Below are positions 1 through 10,500 of a stretch of DNA of 64,000 bases, piece after piece (position 1 is the stretch's first letter; every line of letters starts with the position of its first letter). Made by a program: the position numbers and the translations under genes. This stretch comes from Sciurus carolinensis (lineage: Eukaryota > Chordata > Mammalia > Rodentia > Sciuridae). The DNA lies in the NCBI RefSeq assembly GCF_902686445.1, contig NC_062222.1, forward strand, positions 46,729,292 through 46,793,291, read 5' to 3'. The notes under the pieces are model-generated. The model did no database searches, was not told where the DNA came from, and was given only the letters and a program-made list of their open reading frames with translations.

Positions 1-748
1 TCTTTTACTTTCTTCCTTTGTGGTGAATTCTCTTGCAAGTTCATGTCTTAAGCCTTACTCTACCATGTTTCCTCAGTGACAAATGTACCATGTCTAATTG
101 CTCACAGACAGAATAGGGAAACTTTTTCCAATGCCAGATGTGGCCTGCTATCCAGGGTTCCCCTGGCATATTGCCTTTTAGGATAAATATGATGATTCAA
201 TGAGACAAACTATATACAAAGTGCTCAGTATGGGACCTGGCACCTACAAAGTATTCAGAAGTAATATCACAATGATAAAATTAATATTATTGAAAAGAGT
301 TCCATATCAACATCCTCTAGACACCAAAAGCCATGAGAGAATAAAGATGCAGTTCTCCATGTTGTCACCTTATTCTGATAATTTCAGAACATGACCCCCC
401 TCCCAAGCTATCACTCTAGTAATGCCAGAATATGTGGCATCTCTCATCTGCAAGATCCTGGAGAATGTTTAACACCTTGACCGGCTTCTTTCTGCCTCAA
501 CTCAACCTTTGGGCAGAACTTCAGAAAACCAAGTCAATCTTAATATTAAGCCACAATTTCAAAACAAGGTGAATAGTACAGTTTACTCTCCAAAATATTT
601 TGCTAATGAATCTGGACTGTTTTTTATTAGATGTATAAATAGATCTTGCTATTTTTTATGGCAGAGAGAGAATAAAGATATTGTCATTCAATATGTCCAC
701 AAGGTAATGGGTTCAAAATCATGATGATAATCTCTTCCTTTCTTAAAG
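1..748 (+). other. CFI: CFI intron, nothing recognised
   Basis: AT-rich intron upstream of the first CFI exon in the window. No further CFI exon and no clear mobile element seen. Confidence 0.6.
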
Positions 749-852
749 AAAGAAAACGGATTAAGTCATTATTACCTAAACTATCCTGTGGAGTCAAAAG
801 AAACACGCACACTCGAAGGAAACGAGTGGTTGGAGGAAGGCTGGCACACATG
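749..852 (+). CDS. CFI: CFI coding exon with the furin cleavage site
   Basis: Begins after the weak acceptor TTTCTTAAAG with a codon split 1/2 (expected E), then [15 protein letters not shown] and RRKR/VVGG. It ends at ATG/GTAAAT in phase 0. The cysteine in KLSCGV is the one expected to bond heavy and light chains. Confidence 0.95.
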
Positions 853-3800
853 GTAAATCTTCGTGGAGAGTTTACTTCCCAGGAACAGGCTCAGGGGAGG
901 GATGGCAAATGATGTCATTACAAAGGACTGGGAATCCTACAGTGGAAATCTAGTAGGGCCACCTGTTTGCACCACTGTCTGGTAGAATGGCGTTGACCAC
1001 AAAATGTCTTTTACAGGGAGACTTCCCATGGCAGGTGGCAATTAAAGAAGACAAGAAAATCAACTGTGGGGGGATTTATATCGGTGGCTGTTGGATTCTG
1101 ACCGCTGCACATTGTGTCAGGTAAAACAAAACCTTCAGTATGTTTTAGATTTCCTATAACAAGGAAAATGAGTAATAGAGGTTGTGGTAGTTAATAAATA
1201 AAAGCACATCAGAGGAATCATTGTTTCCATTAACTGCTGAATGCCTTCTGGTATTTGTGATCAGTACCTCAGAGGCCAGTCCCTCAGAACTTACTGTGTT
1301 CTCTCAGACCAAACTGCTGATCCTACTGGCAAAGGCAGATCAAGCTCATAGGTACAAAAGTACTTTCACTTGGCTCATTTGCATGGTGCTAGGACCAAAT
1401 CTTTTGGAAGAGTTTATGACTGAGAGTTTATAAAGGGATAATACTAACCAGATGTCTTCTCTGGTTTCACTTCGACAAAGATGTTGTTTAAAGAACTGAC
1501 TTGACTCCTCGCAACACACAACATTTGTGAATCCATGTATCCTTAAATATATTTGATGTGAGTTCCTGGCAATAAAGGAACTCTTCAGAGTTCAGTGCTA
1601 ATTATCTCACATACTGCTTCAGCACCAGCTGGCCTGCTTTGTGAGTCTGGATCAATTGCTTACAGGGGTCCTTGACTCAAAGCTATTTTGGAGGAAGGTC
1701 ACTGCACTGCTCCATATAGGGGGCACCACTCACACTGGGCTGCAGCAGATGGATTCTGAGTCACTCAAGACCAGAGGGGTTGGAGGAGACTTGCTTTCTG
1801 AAGAATAAGTCATATTATTTCTCCCTTTGACAGGACTTTGAAATTCTCAGGTCAGAGAAGTGGGGTGGGCATTATGTTCAGAACTGGCATGTGGCAATAT
1901 GTCTCATAATTGCCTGCAAATAGGAAATACCAGTTGATGTAGGTCCAAGAAAGCAAGTTATTAACAGCAAGTTTGCTAGTGCTGCCATAACAAAATAATA
2001 AAAAGTACGTATCTTAACAGAGATTTCTTTTTCTTTTTAATTGTAAACAAATAGGGTACAACTTGTTTCTCTGGTTGTACATGAAGTAGAGGCATACTGT
2101 TTGTGTAATCATACATTTACATAGGGTAATGATGTTTGATTCATTCTGTTGTTTTTCCTTCCGCCCACCCCTCCCACCCCTCTTTTTCCTCTATGTAGTC
2201 CATCCTTTCTCCATTCTTGTCTCCCTCCCACCCCCCATTATGTATAATCGTCCACTTATCAGCGAGATCATTCATCTTTTGGTTTTGGGGGATTGGCTTA
2301 TCTCACTTAGTATGATATTCTTCAACTTCATCCATTTGCCTGCAAATGCCATAATTTTATTCTTCTTCTTATTTTTTATATGTCAAATCTTTTTTTTTTA
2401 ATTATTGTATACAAATGGGATACATGTTGTTTCTCTATTTGTACATGGAGTCAAGGCATACCATTTGTGTAATCATACATTTACATAGGGCAATGATGTT
2501 TGATTCATTATTTTTTTCCCTTCCCCCCCACCCCTCCCACCCCTCTTTTCCCTCTATACAGTCCTTCTTTCCTTCAATCTTACCACACTCCTTATCCCTA
2601 ACCCTAAACCTAACCCTAACCCTAATGCTACCCCCTCCCACCCGCCATTATATGTCCTCATCCGCTTATCAGCAAGATCATTCGTCCTTTAGTTTTTTGA
2701 GATTGGCTTATTTCGCTTAGCATGATATTCTCCAATTTCATCCATTTGCCTGCAAATGCCATAATTTTATCATTCTTCATTGCAGAGTAATATTCCATTG
2801 TATATATATGCCACAGTTTCTTTATCCATTCATCAACTGAAGGGCATCTAGGTTGGTTCCACAATCTGGCTATGGTGAATTGAGCAGCAATGAACATTGA
2901 TGTGGCTGTATCTCTGTAGTATGCTGATTTTAAGTTCTTTGGGTATAGAACAAGGAGTGGGATACCTGGGTCAAATGGTGGTTCCATTCCAAGCTTTCTG
3001 AGGAATCTCCATACTGCTTTCCAGAGTGGCTGCACTAATTTGCAGTCCCACCAGCAATGTATGAGGGTTCCTTTTTCACCACATCCTCACCAACACCTAT
3101 TGTTGCTTGTGTTCTTGATAATCGCCATTCTAATTGGGGTGAGATGAAATCTTAGGGTAGTTTTGATTTGCATTTCCCTTATTACTAGAGATGTTGAACA
3201 TTTTTTCATATATCTGTTGATTGCTTGTACATCTTCTTCTGTGAAGTGTCTGTTCATTTCCTTAGCCCATTTGTTGATTGGATTATTTGTATTCTTCGTG
3301 TAGAGTTTTTTGAGTTCTTTATAGAGTCTGGAAATTAGTGCTCTATCTGAAGTATGAGTGTCAAAGATATTCTCCCACTCTGTAGGCTCTCTCTTCACAT
3401 TGCTGATAGTTTCCTTTGCTGAGAGAAAGCTTTTTAGTTTGAATCTATCCCAGTTATTGATTCTTGCTTTTATTTCTTGTGCTATGGGAGTCCTGTTAAG
3501 GAAGTCTGATGAACCCTCTGGTGTTGAGAAACAGTGTGAAAGCTGAATAAATTCTTTCCCATATTCTGTACATTTATAGGGCCTCTCAGCAGTATGAATC
3601 TTCTGGTGTTGAGTAAGGTTCGACATATATTTAAAATCTCTTCCACATTCCTTACATTTGTATGGTCTCTCATCACTATGAACCCTCTGGTGCTCAGTAA
3701 GTTTTGAGATGTAAATAAATGCTTTTCCATATTCATTACAAGTATAGGGCTTCTCTCCAGCATGATTCTTCTGTTTACTAAGGGCTGACTTGTTATTAAA

Positions 3801-4529
3801 GGCTTTACCACAATTTTCACTTCTGTAGGGTTTATCACTACTGTGATAAAGGGTTGAGAAATCCTTAAATGCTTCAATGCATTTCTTCAACTTGAAGGGC
3901 ATTCTTCTCATATAATTTTTCTTGCACTGAATAATGCTTGGGACTTTGTTTAAGCCTGTTGCACATTCTTTAAATTTTGAGCACTGATGAAATACTTGTT
4001 TGCACTTATTACCTTTGTAAAGCTTGTTTGTAAAATGAGCACAGTGATATTTTCTTTTGGAATGAACATTTTATTCCCTTCTCTGATGAAATTTCTTGGG
4101 TTTGATGAAAATACATAACCAGAAAGACCAGGTTTCTGTAGTTCTCCAACATCACATCTCTGTACATTTTCTACTGAGCCAGGCCCAGGCATTCCCATTC
4201 CTCTTGAGACAAATCAATGGCCACATCCCGGAATGTCAATGGTTTCATTTCCTGCTCTTCACTCTGCCCCGCATTCTCCCTCTGAGTCTCTCCTTCCCTA
4301 TGTCACACAGAAACTTGGGGCTCCTGAGCACAAGAGGAAAAGCCAGAAGTGGATCCGGAGAATGGCGGCTTTGAGACCAAGGCCCAATTTTTTCGTTGTT
4401 TTTTTTTTCCCCCCTCTCATTTTCCCGGCAGGGGATTTGAACCGCGGTCCTTCGGCATGCTAGGCGAGTGCTCTCCAAAAGGACCCATTTCTTCAGCTCC
4501 TTATTCTTCTTTATGACTGAGTAATACTC

Positions 4530-4574
<45 letters not shown>

Positions 4575-7500
4575 TCACAGTTTCTTTATCCATTCATCTA
4601 TTGAAGGGCATATACGTTGGTTCCGCAATCTGACTATTGTGAATTGAGCAGCTATGAACATTGATGTGGCTGTATCTCTGTAGTATGCTGATTTTAAGTC
4701 CTTTGGGTATAGGCCAAGGAGTGGGATAGCTGGGTCAAATGGTGGTTCCATTCCAAGTTTTCTAAGGAATCTCCACACTGCTTTCCAGAGTGACCGCACT
4801 AATTTGCAGTCCCACCAGCAATGTATGAGGGTAACTTTTTTCCCACATCCTTGCCAACACCTATTGTTGCTTGCATTCTTGATAATCACCATTCTAATTG
4901 GGGTGAGATGGAATCTTAGGGTAGTTTTGATTTGCATTTCCCTTATTACTAGAGATGTTGAACATTTTTTCATGTTTGTTGATTGCTTGTAGAGCTTCTT
5001 CTGTGAAGTGTCTGTTCATTTCCTTAGCCCATTTGTTGATTGAGTTATTTGTATTCTTGGTGTAAAGTTTTTTGAGTTCTTTATAGAGTCTGGAAATTAG
5101 TGCTCTATCTGAAGTATGATTGGCAAAGATTTTCTCCCACTCTGTAGGCTCTCTCTTCACATTGCTGATAGTTTCCTTTGCTGAGAGAAAGCTTTTTAGT
5201 TTGAATCTATCCCAGTTGTTGATTCTTGCTTTTATTTCTTGTGCTTTGGGAGTCATGTTAAGGAAGTCTGATCCTAAGCTGACATGATGAAGATTTGGAC
5301 CTACCTTTTCTTCTATAAGGTGCAGGGTCTCTGGTCTGATTCCGAGGTCCTTAATCCATTTTGAGTTGAGTTTTGCAGGGTGAGAGATAGGAGTTTAGTT
5401 TCATTCTGCTGCATATGGATTTCCAGTTTTCCTAGCACCATTGGTTGAAGAGGCTATCTTTTCTCCATTGCATATTTTTGGCCCCTTTGTCTAGTATGAG
5501 AAAATTGTATTTATTTGGGTTTGTCTCTGTGTCCTCTATTCTGTACCATTGATCTACCTGTCTATTTTGGTGCCAATACCATGCCGTGTTTGTTACTATT
5601 GCTTTGTAGTATAGTTGAAGTTCTGGTATTGCGATACCCCCTGCTTCACTCTTCTTGCTAAGGATTGCTTTAGCTATTCTGGGTTTCTTATTCTTCCAGA
5701 TGAATTTCATGATTGCTTGCTCTAATTCTGTGAGGTATGTCATTGGGATTTTAATTGGAATTGCATTGAATCTGTATAGCACTTTTGGTAGTATGGCCAT
5801 TTTGACAATATTAATTCTGCCTATCCAAGAACATGGGAGATCTTTCCATCTTCTAAGGTTTTCTTTAATTTCTTTCATTAGTGTTCTGTAGTTCCCATTG
5901 TAGAGGTCTTTCGCCTCTTTTGTTAGATTGACTCCCAAGTTTTTTTTGTTTTTTTTTTTAGGCTATTGTGAATGGGGTAGTTTTCCTAAATTCTCTTTCT
6001 GAGGATTCATCACTTATGAATAAAAATGCATTAGATTTATGAGCATTGATTTTACATCCTGCTACTTTACCAAATTCGTTTATGAGTTCTAGAAGTTTTC
6101 TGGTGGAATTTCCCAGCTCCTCTAAATATAGAATCATGTCATCAGCAAATAGGGACAGTTTGAGTTCTTCTTTTCCTATTCATATCCCTTTAATTTCTTT
6201 GGTCTGTCTAATTGCTCTGGCTAGAGTTTCAAGGACAATGTTGAAAAAAGTTGTGAAAGAAGGCATCCCTGCCTTGTTCCAGTTTTTAGGGGGAATGCTT
6301 TCAGTTTTTCTCCATTTAGAATGATATTGGCCATGGGCTTAGCATAGATAGCCTTTACAATGTTGAGGAATTTTCCTATTATCCCTATTTTTTCTAGTGT
6401 TTTGAGCATGAAGGGGTGCTGTATTTTATTGAATGCTTTTTCTGCATCTATTGAAACAATCATGTGATTCTTAACTTTAAGTCTGTTGATATGGTGAATG
6501 ACATTTATTGATTTCTGGATGTTGAACCAACCTTGCATCCCTGGGATAAAACCCACTTGATTGTGGTGCACTATCTTTTTAATATGTTTTTCTATGCGAT
6601 TTGCTAAAATTTTGTTGAGAATTTTTGCATCAATGTTCATTAGGGATATTGGTCTGAAATTTTCTTTCCTCGATGTGTCTCTGTCTGGTTTAGGTATCAG
6701 GGTGATATTGGCTTCATAGAATGAGTTTGGGAGGGTTCCCTCCTCTTCTATTTCATGGAATACTTTGAGGAGTATTGGAATGAGCTCTTCTTTAAAGGTT
6801 TTGTAGAACTTAGCTGAGAATCCTTCTAGTCCCGGACTTTTCTTTGTTGGTAGGCTTTTGATGACTTCTTCTATTTCATTACTTGAAATTGATTTATTTA
6901 AATTGTGTATGTCCTCCTGATTCAGTTTGGGTGAATCATATGTCTCTAGAAACCTGCTGATGTCTTCAAGATTTTCTATTTTGTTGGAGTATAGATTTTC
7001 AAAATAGCTTCTAATTATGTTTTGTATTTCAATAGTGTCTGTTTTGATAGAAACACAGATTTCTTTCCTCACAGTTCTGGGGACTGGAAGTCCAAAATCA
7101 AGGTGCCATCAGGGCTGATATCTCCTGAGGCCTCTGTCCTTGTTTGCAGGTGCCCTCTTCTCATTGTGTCCGTATGTGGTCTTTCCTTTGTGCATTTGCA
7201 TCCCCAGTGTTTCCCTCTTTTTTAAAGATGCCAGTCTTATTGGATTAAGACCCCAGCCTTATGACTTCATTTAACTTAACTTACCTCTTCAAAGACCTTA
7301 TCTCCAAATAGCAGTCATGAGGGCTTAGGGCCTCAACATGTGAGACAGACATAGTTTAGTCTATAATAATGACTGGATTGCAATACCCATTGTCAACTTG
7401 GAGAAGGGCAGAGCTCAGGATTCTTGCCTCAGTTCTGACAGAATGAATAAAATGTTATTTATTGAGTATGATCGCCCACCGCCCGCGGGGACAATCACAA

Positions 7501-10500
7501 CACGTACGCTCTTGATCACAGGAACCAAAAAAGCCGTTTATTCCACAAGTCTCAGACTTATATTGAGAACATCAGCCTATCAGAGAGTAGACTACCAGGA
7601 AAGTCAGCCTATCAAGGAACAGTCTCCAGGCAGATACCAGGATCGCCTCACGTACAACAGCCAACCAGAGTTACTTCCTAAAACTTGTACATGAGTGCAG
7701 CTATGTCTGGCAAGCTGCCAGGCGCCATCTTAGAGATCAGGCCACGGTGTGGCTCTGGGGCCCTCAGAGCCCGCCCCTGACAATTGAGTACCTCTTACAG
7801 ACCGGGTACTAAGCCAGGTCCTTTCATATATTTATATTCTTTAGTATTCTCAACAGTCCCCAAAAGTAAATATTATTCTTCACATTTTGTTGATAAGTGA
7901 ACCAAGATTGAGAAGTTGCCAAAAGTGTGACTAGTCAATTAGCAGAGCCAGGATAATATCAAGTTCAACATAGTTGATGGTAATTTAGATGAATGCCTGT
8001 TTAGCAAATCTGCAGGTGACCTGAAGGTGGGAGGGATAACATACATGTTGAATGATTAAACATGTTCAAGGACCTCATAAAAATCTTCATGGATTGAAGA
8101 TTTCTATCTTCCTTCTTAAAGACCCTTTCCTCTTGGCTTCTAGGACACAGCACTTTCCTAGTTTTTTTTTTTTTTTAATTTTAATTTATTTTTATTGTAA
8201 ACAAATGGGATACATGTTGTTTCTGTTTGTACATGAAGTTTTCCTAGGTTTTTACCAGCTTCTCTGACTACACTTTTCTCTGCTTCTTTGGGGATTGCTC
8301 CTTCTGTGCTTAAGCATCATTACTCAACTAAATCATTGAAGTTTCATTTAACCTGACTTTCTTTTTTCTTCTTACTTCTTTCCTAAAGTTATCTATGATT
8401 TAAAATACCACTCTAGCCAGGTTCTGTGATGCATACCTGTAATCCCAGTAATTCAGGAGGCTGAGGCAGAAGGATTGCAAGTTTGAGGCCAGCCTGGGCA
8501 ACATAGAGCAATCCTGTCTCAAACAAATAAACAAACAAACAAACAAACAAATAAATAAATAAATACCGCTCTACACAGACTAAATGATAGCCACAGATTG
8601 GGCTCTCTTCCAACCACTGACCCTGTAGTCACCTGCCTCTCCACAATTCTTAGCTACATCAAAAGTACATTAAATTCAAAATGTCCAAGACTAGGCACAT
8701 GATATGCCATTTCCCTAAGTATGATCTTAGAAGTCCTAGTGTTTCTGTCTCAGCAAATAGCACCATTCATCTGGCTACACAGGCAGACATCTAAGAATTA
8801 AATTATTTTACTCCCTTAGCTATACACAGCTTGAGCACTGTTTCACCAACTCTAGATGGCATTTTTAATTTTTAAGTATTTAATTCTCAAAATTTCATTC
8901 CTTCTCGACCATTATCCTGCTTTCACCTCTCATCTAGATTATAGTTGCCTCCTAATTGTCTTTCACTCTGTCCACCTACCATCCCCACCTATCTGTTCTC
9001 TATTGTGCAGCAAGGGTAATGTTCTCATACCAGGGTTCAGTCACCCGCCACTTAAATTCAATGACTTTGGTTTCCTCTTGGGATAAAAATCTAAACAAAT
9101 GACAACATGGCCCATTAGACCCCCTGCGATTTGGCCCCTTTGTGCCTTCGCCAATCTCATCTTGTCTCGCAGCACTACCTCCTGCTCTCTGGTCTACCTG
9201 CGCTGGACTTTGAGCTAGCTATTCAAGAGCACTTGCTCCCTCCTACAAAGGAATCTTCACTATATTGTTGTCCTGATTTTCCTTGCTCTTTTTACCCAGT
9301 TAGTGCTAGTTTTTACTCAGATCTCAAGTCAACCTTTACTGCCTTGGAGAAACTTCCTTGACTCCCTTCTTCTTGGAAGTTCCTAAAAACCCATGTACTG
9401 TCCACTTCTCTCACTTTTCACAGAATTCCTACCTTCATCAGTGTGATTATCCATTTAATGTTGCACCTTTCCCTAGATGCTAAGCTCAATCAAAATAGAA
9501 ATGATTCTGATTTTGCCCATTTCTATATTCCAGTGCTCTGCACAATGATGTGTATATAGTAGATACACACTAAGTATTTGTTGAGTACATTGAATGAATA
9601 GAGAGAGTTAGCCTTTAAGCAACATTCAGTACCTCTTATCCTGTAATACAAACAAAATTAACATTGAGGATAGTCTTTTCAGAACGCTAATTATAAATAA
9701 AGGTTTCCAGGCATGCCATTGTATCCTAGGACACCACTGCTTAACTGTAAGGGGATTACCTGAATCATCATTATGGAAGGATAAATTCTCCTCTATTCAT
9801 CCTGTTTGAGAAAGCAGAAGACATTTTTAGAAGATTTTCATTAAAATAAAGTTTTGTTGCTTATGGGAAATCTATTTTATGAACTACTTCATTGTTGGGA
9901 AACATTAGACTATGAGGTCATTATTCAGCATCTTATTTTTTAAAAAAATATACCTAAGCTATAATATTTTGCCAAGTGCTCTGTACTCTTCCCTGAGAAA
10001 ATAATGGTATGGGACCAATTTGCTTAACTCATGCATGATTTGAAATTTGATAATGAAAACAGAGTGAGGCATAAAAACAATAACTAGTCATAATTAACTC
10101 ATTTATTATTGCAGTAGGATTTTTTAAAAAGCTACCATGTTCCAGGTACAATAATAGCCCCCAGGGCTACAGGTCATCTCTGATTTCAAGCAGCACAGTG
10201 TTTCAGGAAGAAAGGTGGGTGAACAGATGAATACAATGCAATACGAGGATGAAGTCTGTTTGAAGGGTGAGGATGGAAACTGCTGTGGTGGTGCTCTCCC
10301 TGAGGACCTCTGGGTTGGCAGAGTAATAAGAACCTGGGTCCAGTTTTCCAGTACCTCAACCACACTTCTGACAAGATGCTGTCTAGTCTCTGTTGAAACA
10401 TGTGTAGTGATGGGGCTCCGACTCCAGTAGCAGAAACTCAAGTTGTTAGTGAGCTATCAGATTGAGCAGTTGGATGCATCAGTCTGCTCTTTGTTTATCA

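Larger units (their letters stand above)
2368..4500 (-). mobile_element. Chimeric retrogene: ID SINE + KRAB zinc-finger mRNA + L1 3' end
   Basis: A 2133-bp insertion inside the older L1, flanked by the 11-bp repeat TTATTCTTCTT (2357-2367 and 4501-4511). In 5'-3' order on the - strand: an ID-type SINE (4500 to about 4420) with an A-rich stretch, a KRAB zinc-finger cDNA without introns (about 4385 to 3512), and an L1 3' segment (3511 to about 2400) with an A-rich tail. All parts share one orientation and one pair of target-site repeats, which fits L1 reverse transcriptase switching templates. Parts are annotated separately. Confidence 0.75.
2031..7056 (-). mobile_element. 5'-truncated LINE-1, itself interrupted by a chimeric retrogene
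   Basis: Read on the - strand from 7056 downward: ORF2 reverse transcriptase from about codon [14 protein letters not shown], through [18 protein letters not shown] and the FADD catalytic box (about 6150), then the ORF2 C-terminus (4575-5260), and after the 2368-4500 insertion the 3' end (2031-2367). A 10-bp duplication AGATTTCTTT (2021-2030 and 7057-7066) flanks it. Several stops and frameshifts make it inactive. About 2.9 kb of L1 without the insertion. Confidence 0.9.
1975..7372 (+). mobile_element. Old interspersed repeat split by an L1 insertion
   Basis: The left piece (1975-2030, GCTGCCATAACAAAAT and onward) and the right piece (7057-7372, CTCACAGTTCTGG, then GTCCAAAATCAAGG) are the two halves of one old placental-mammal repeat. 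The same repeat occurs at 33685, 38365 and 59925. The L1 at 2031-7056 separates the halves. I do not assign a family name. Confidence 0.7.

Noticed and set aside
1..748. An additional upstream CFI exon
   Set aside because: I found no sequence with splice sites that reads like the LDLR-domain or connecting region; the preceding exon probably lies outside the window.
6221..7072. 283-codon - strand frame with reverse transcriptase motifs as a functional gene
   Set aside because: It is an L1 ORF2 fragment lacking the N-terminus, and the element is broken by frameshifts, stops and a 2.1-kb insertion.
10124..10441. 105-codon - strand frame in the CFI intron
   Set aside because: No similarity I recognise, low-quality composition, and overlapping frames on the other strand; likely chance.
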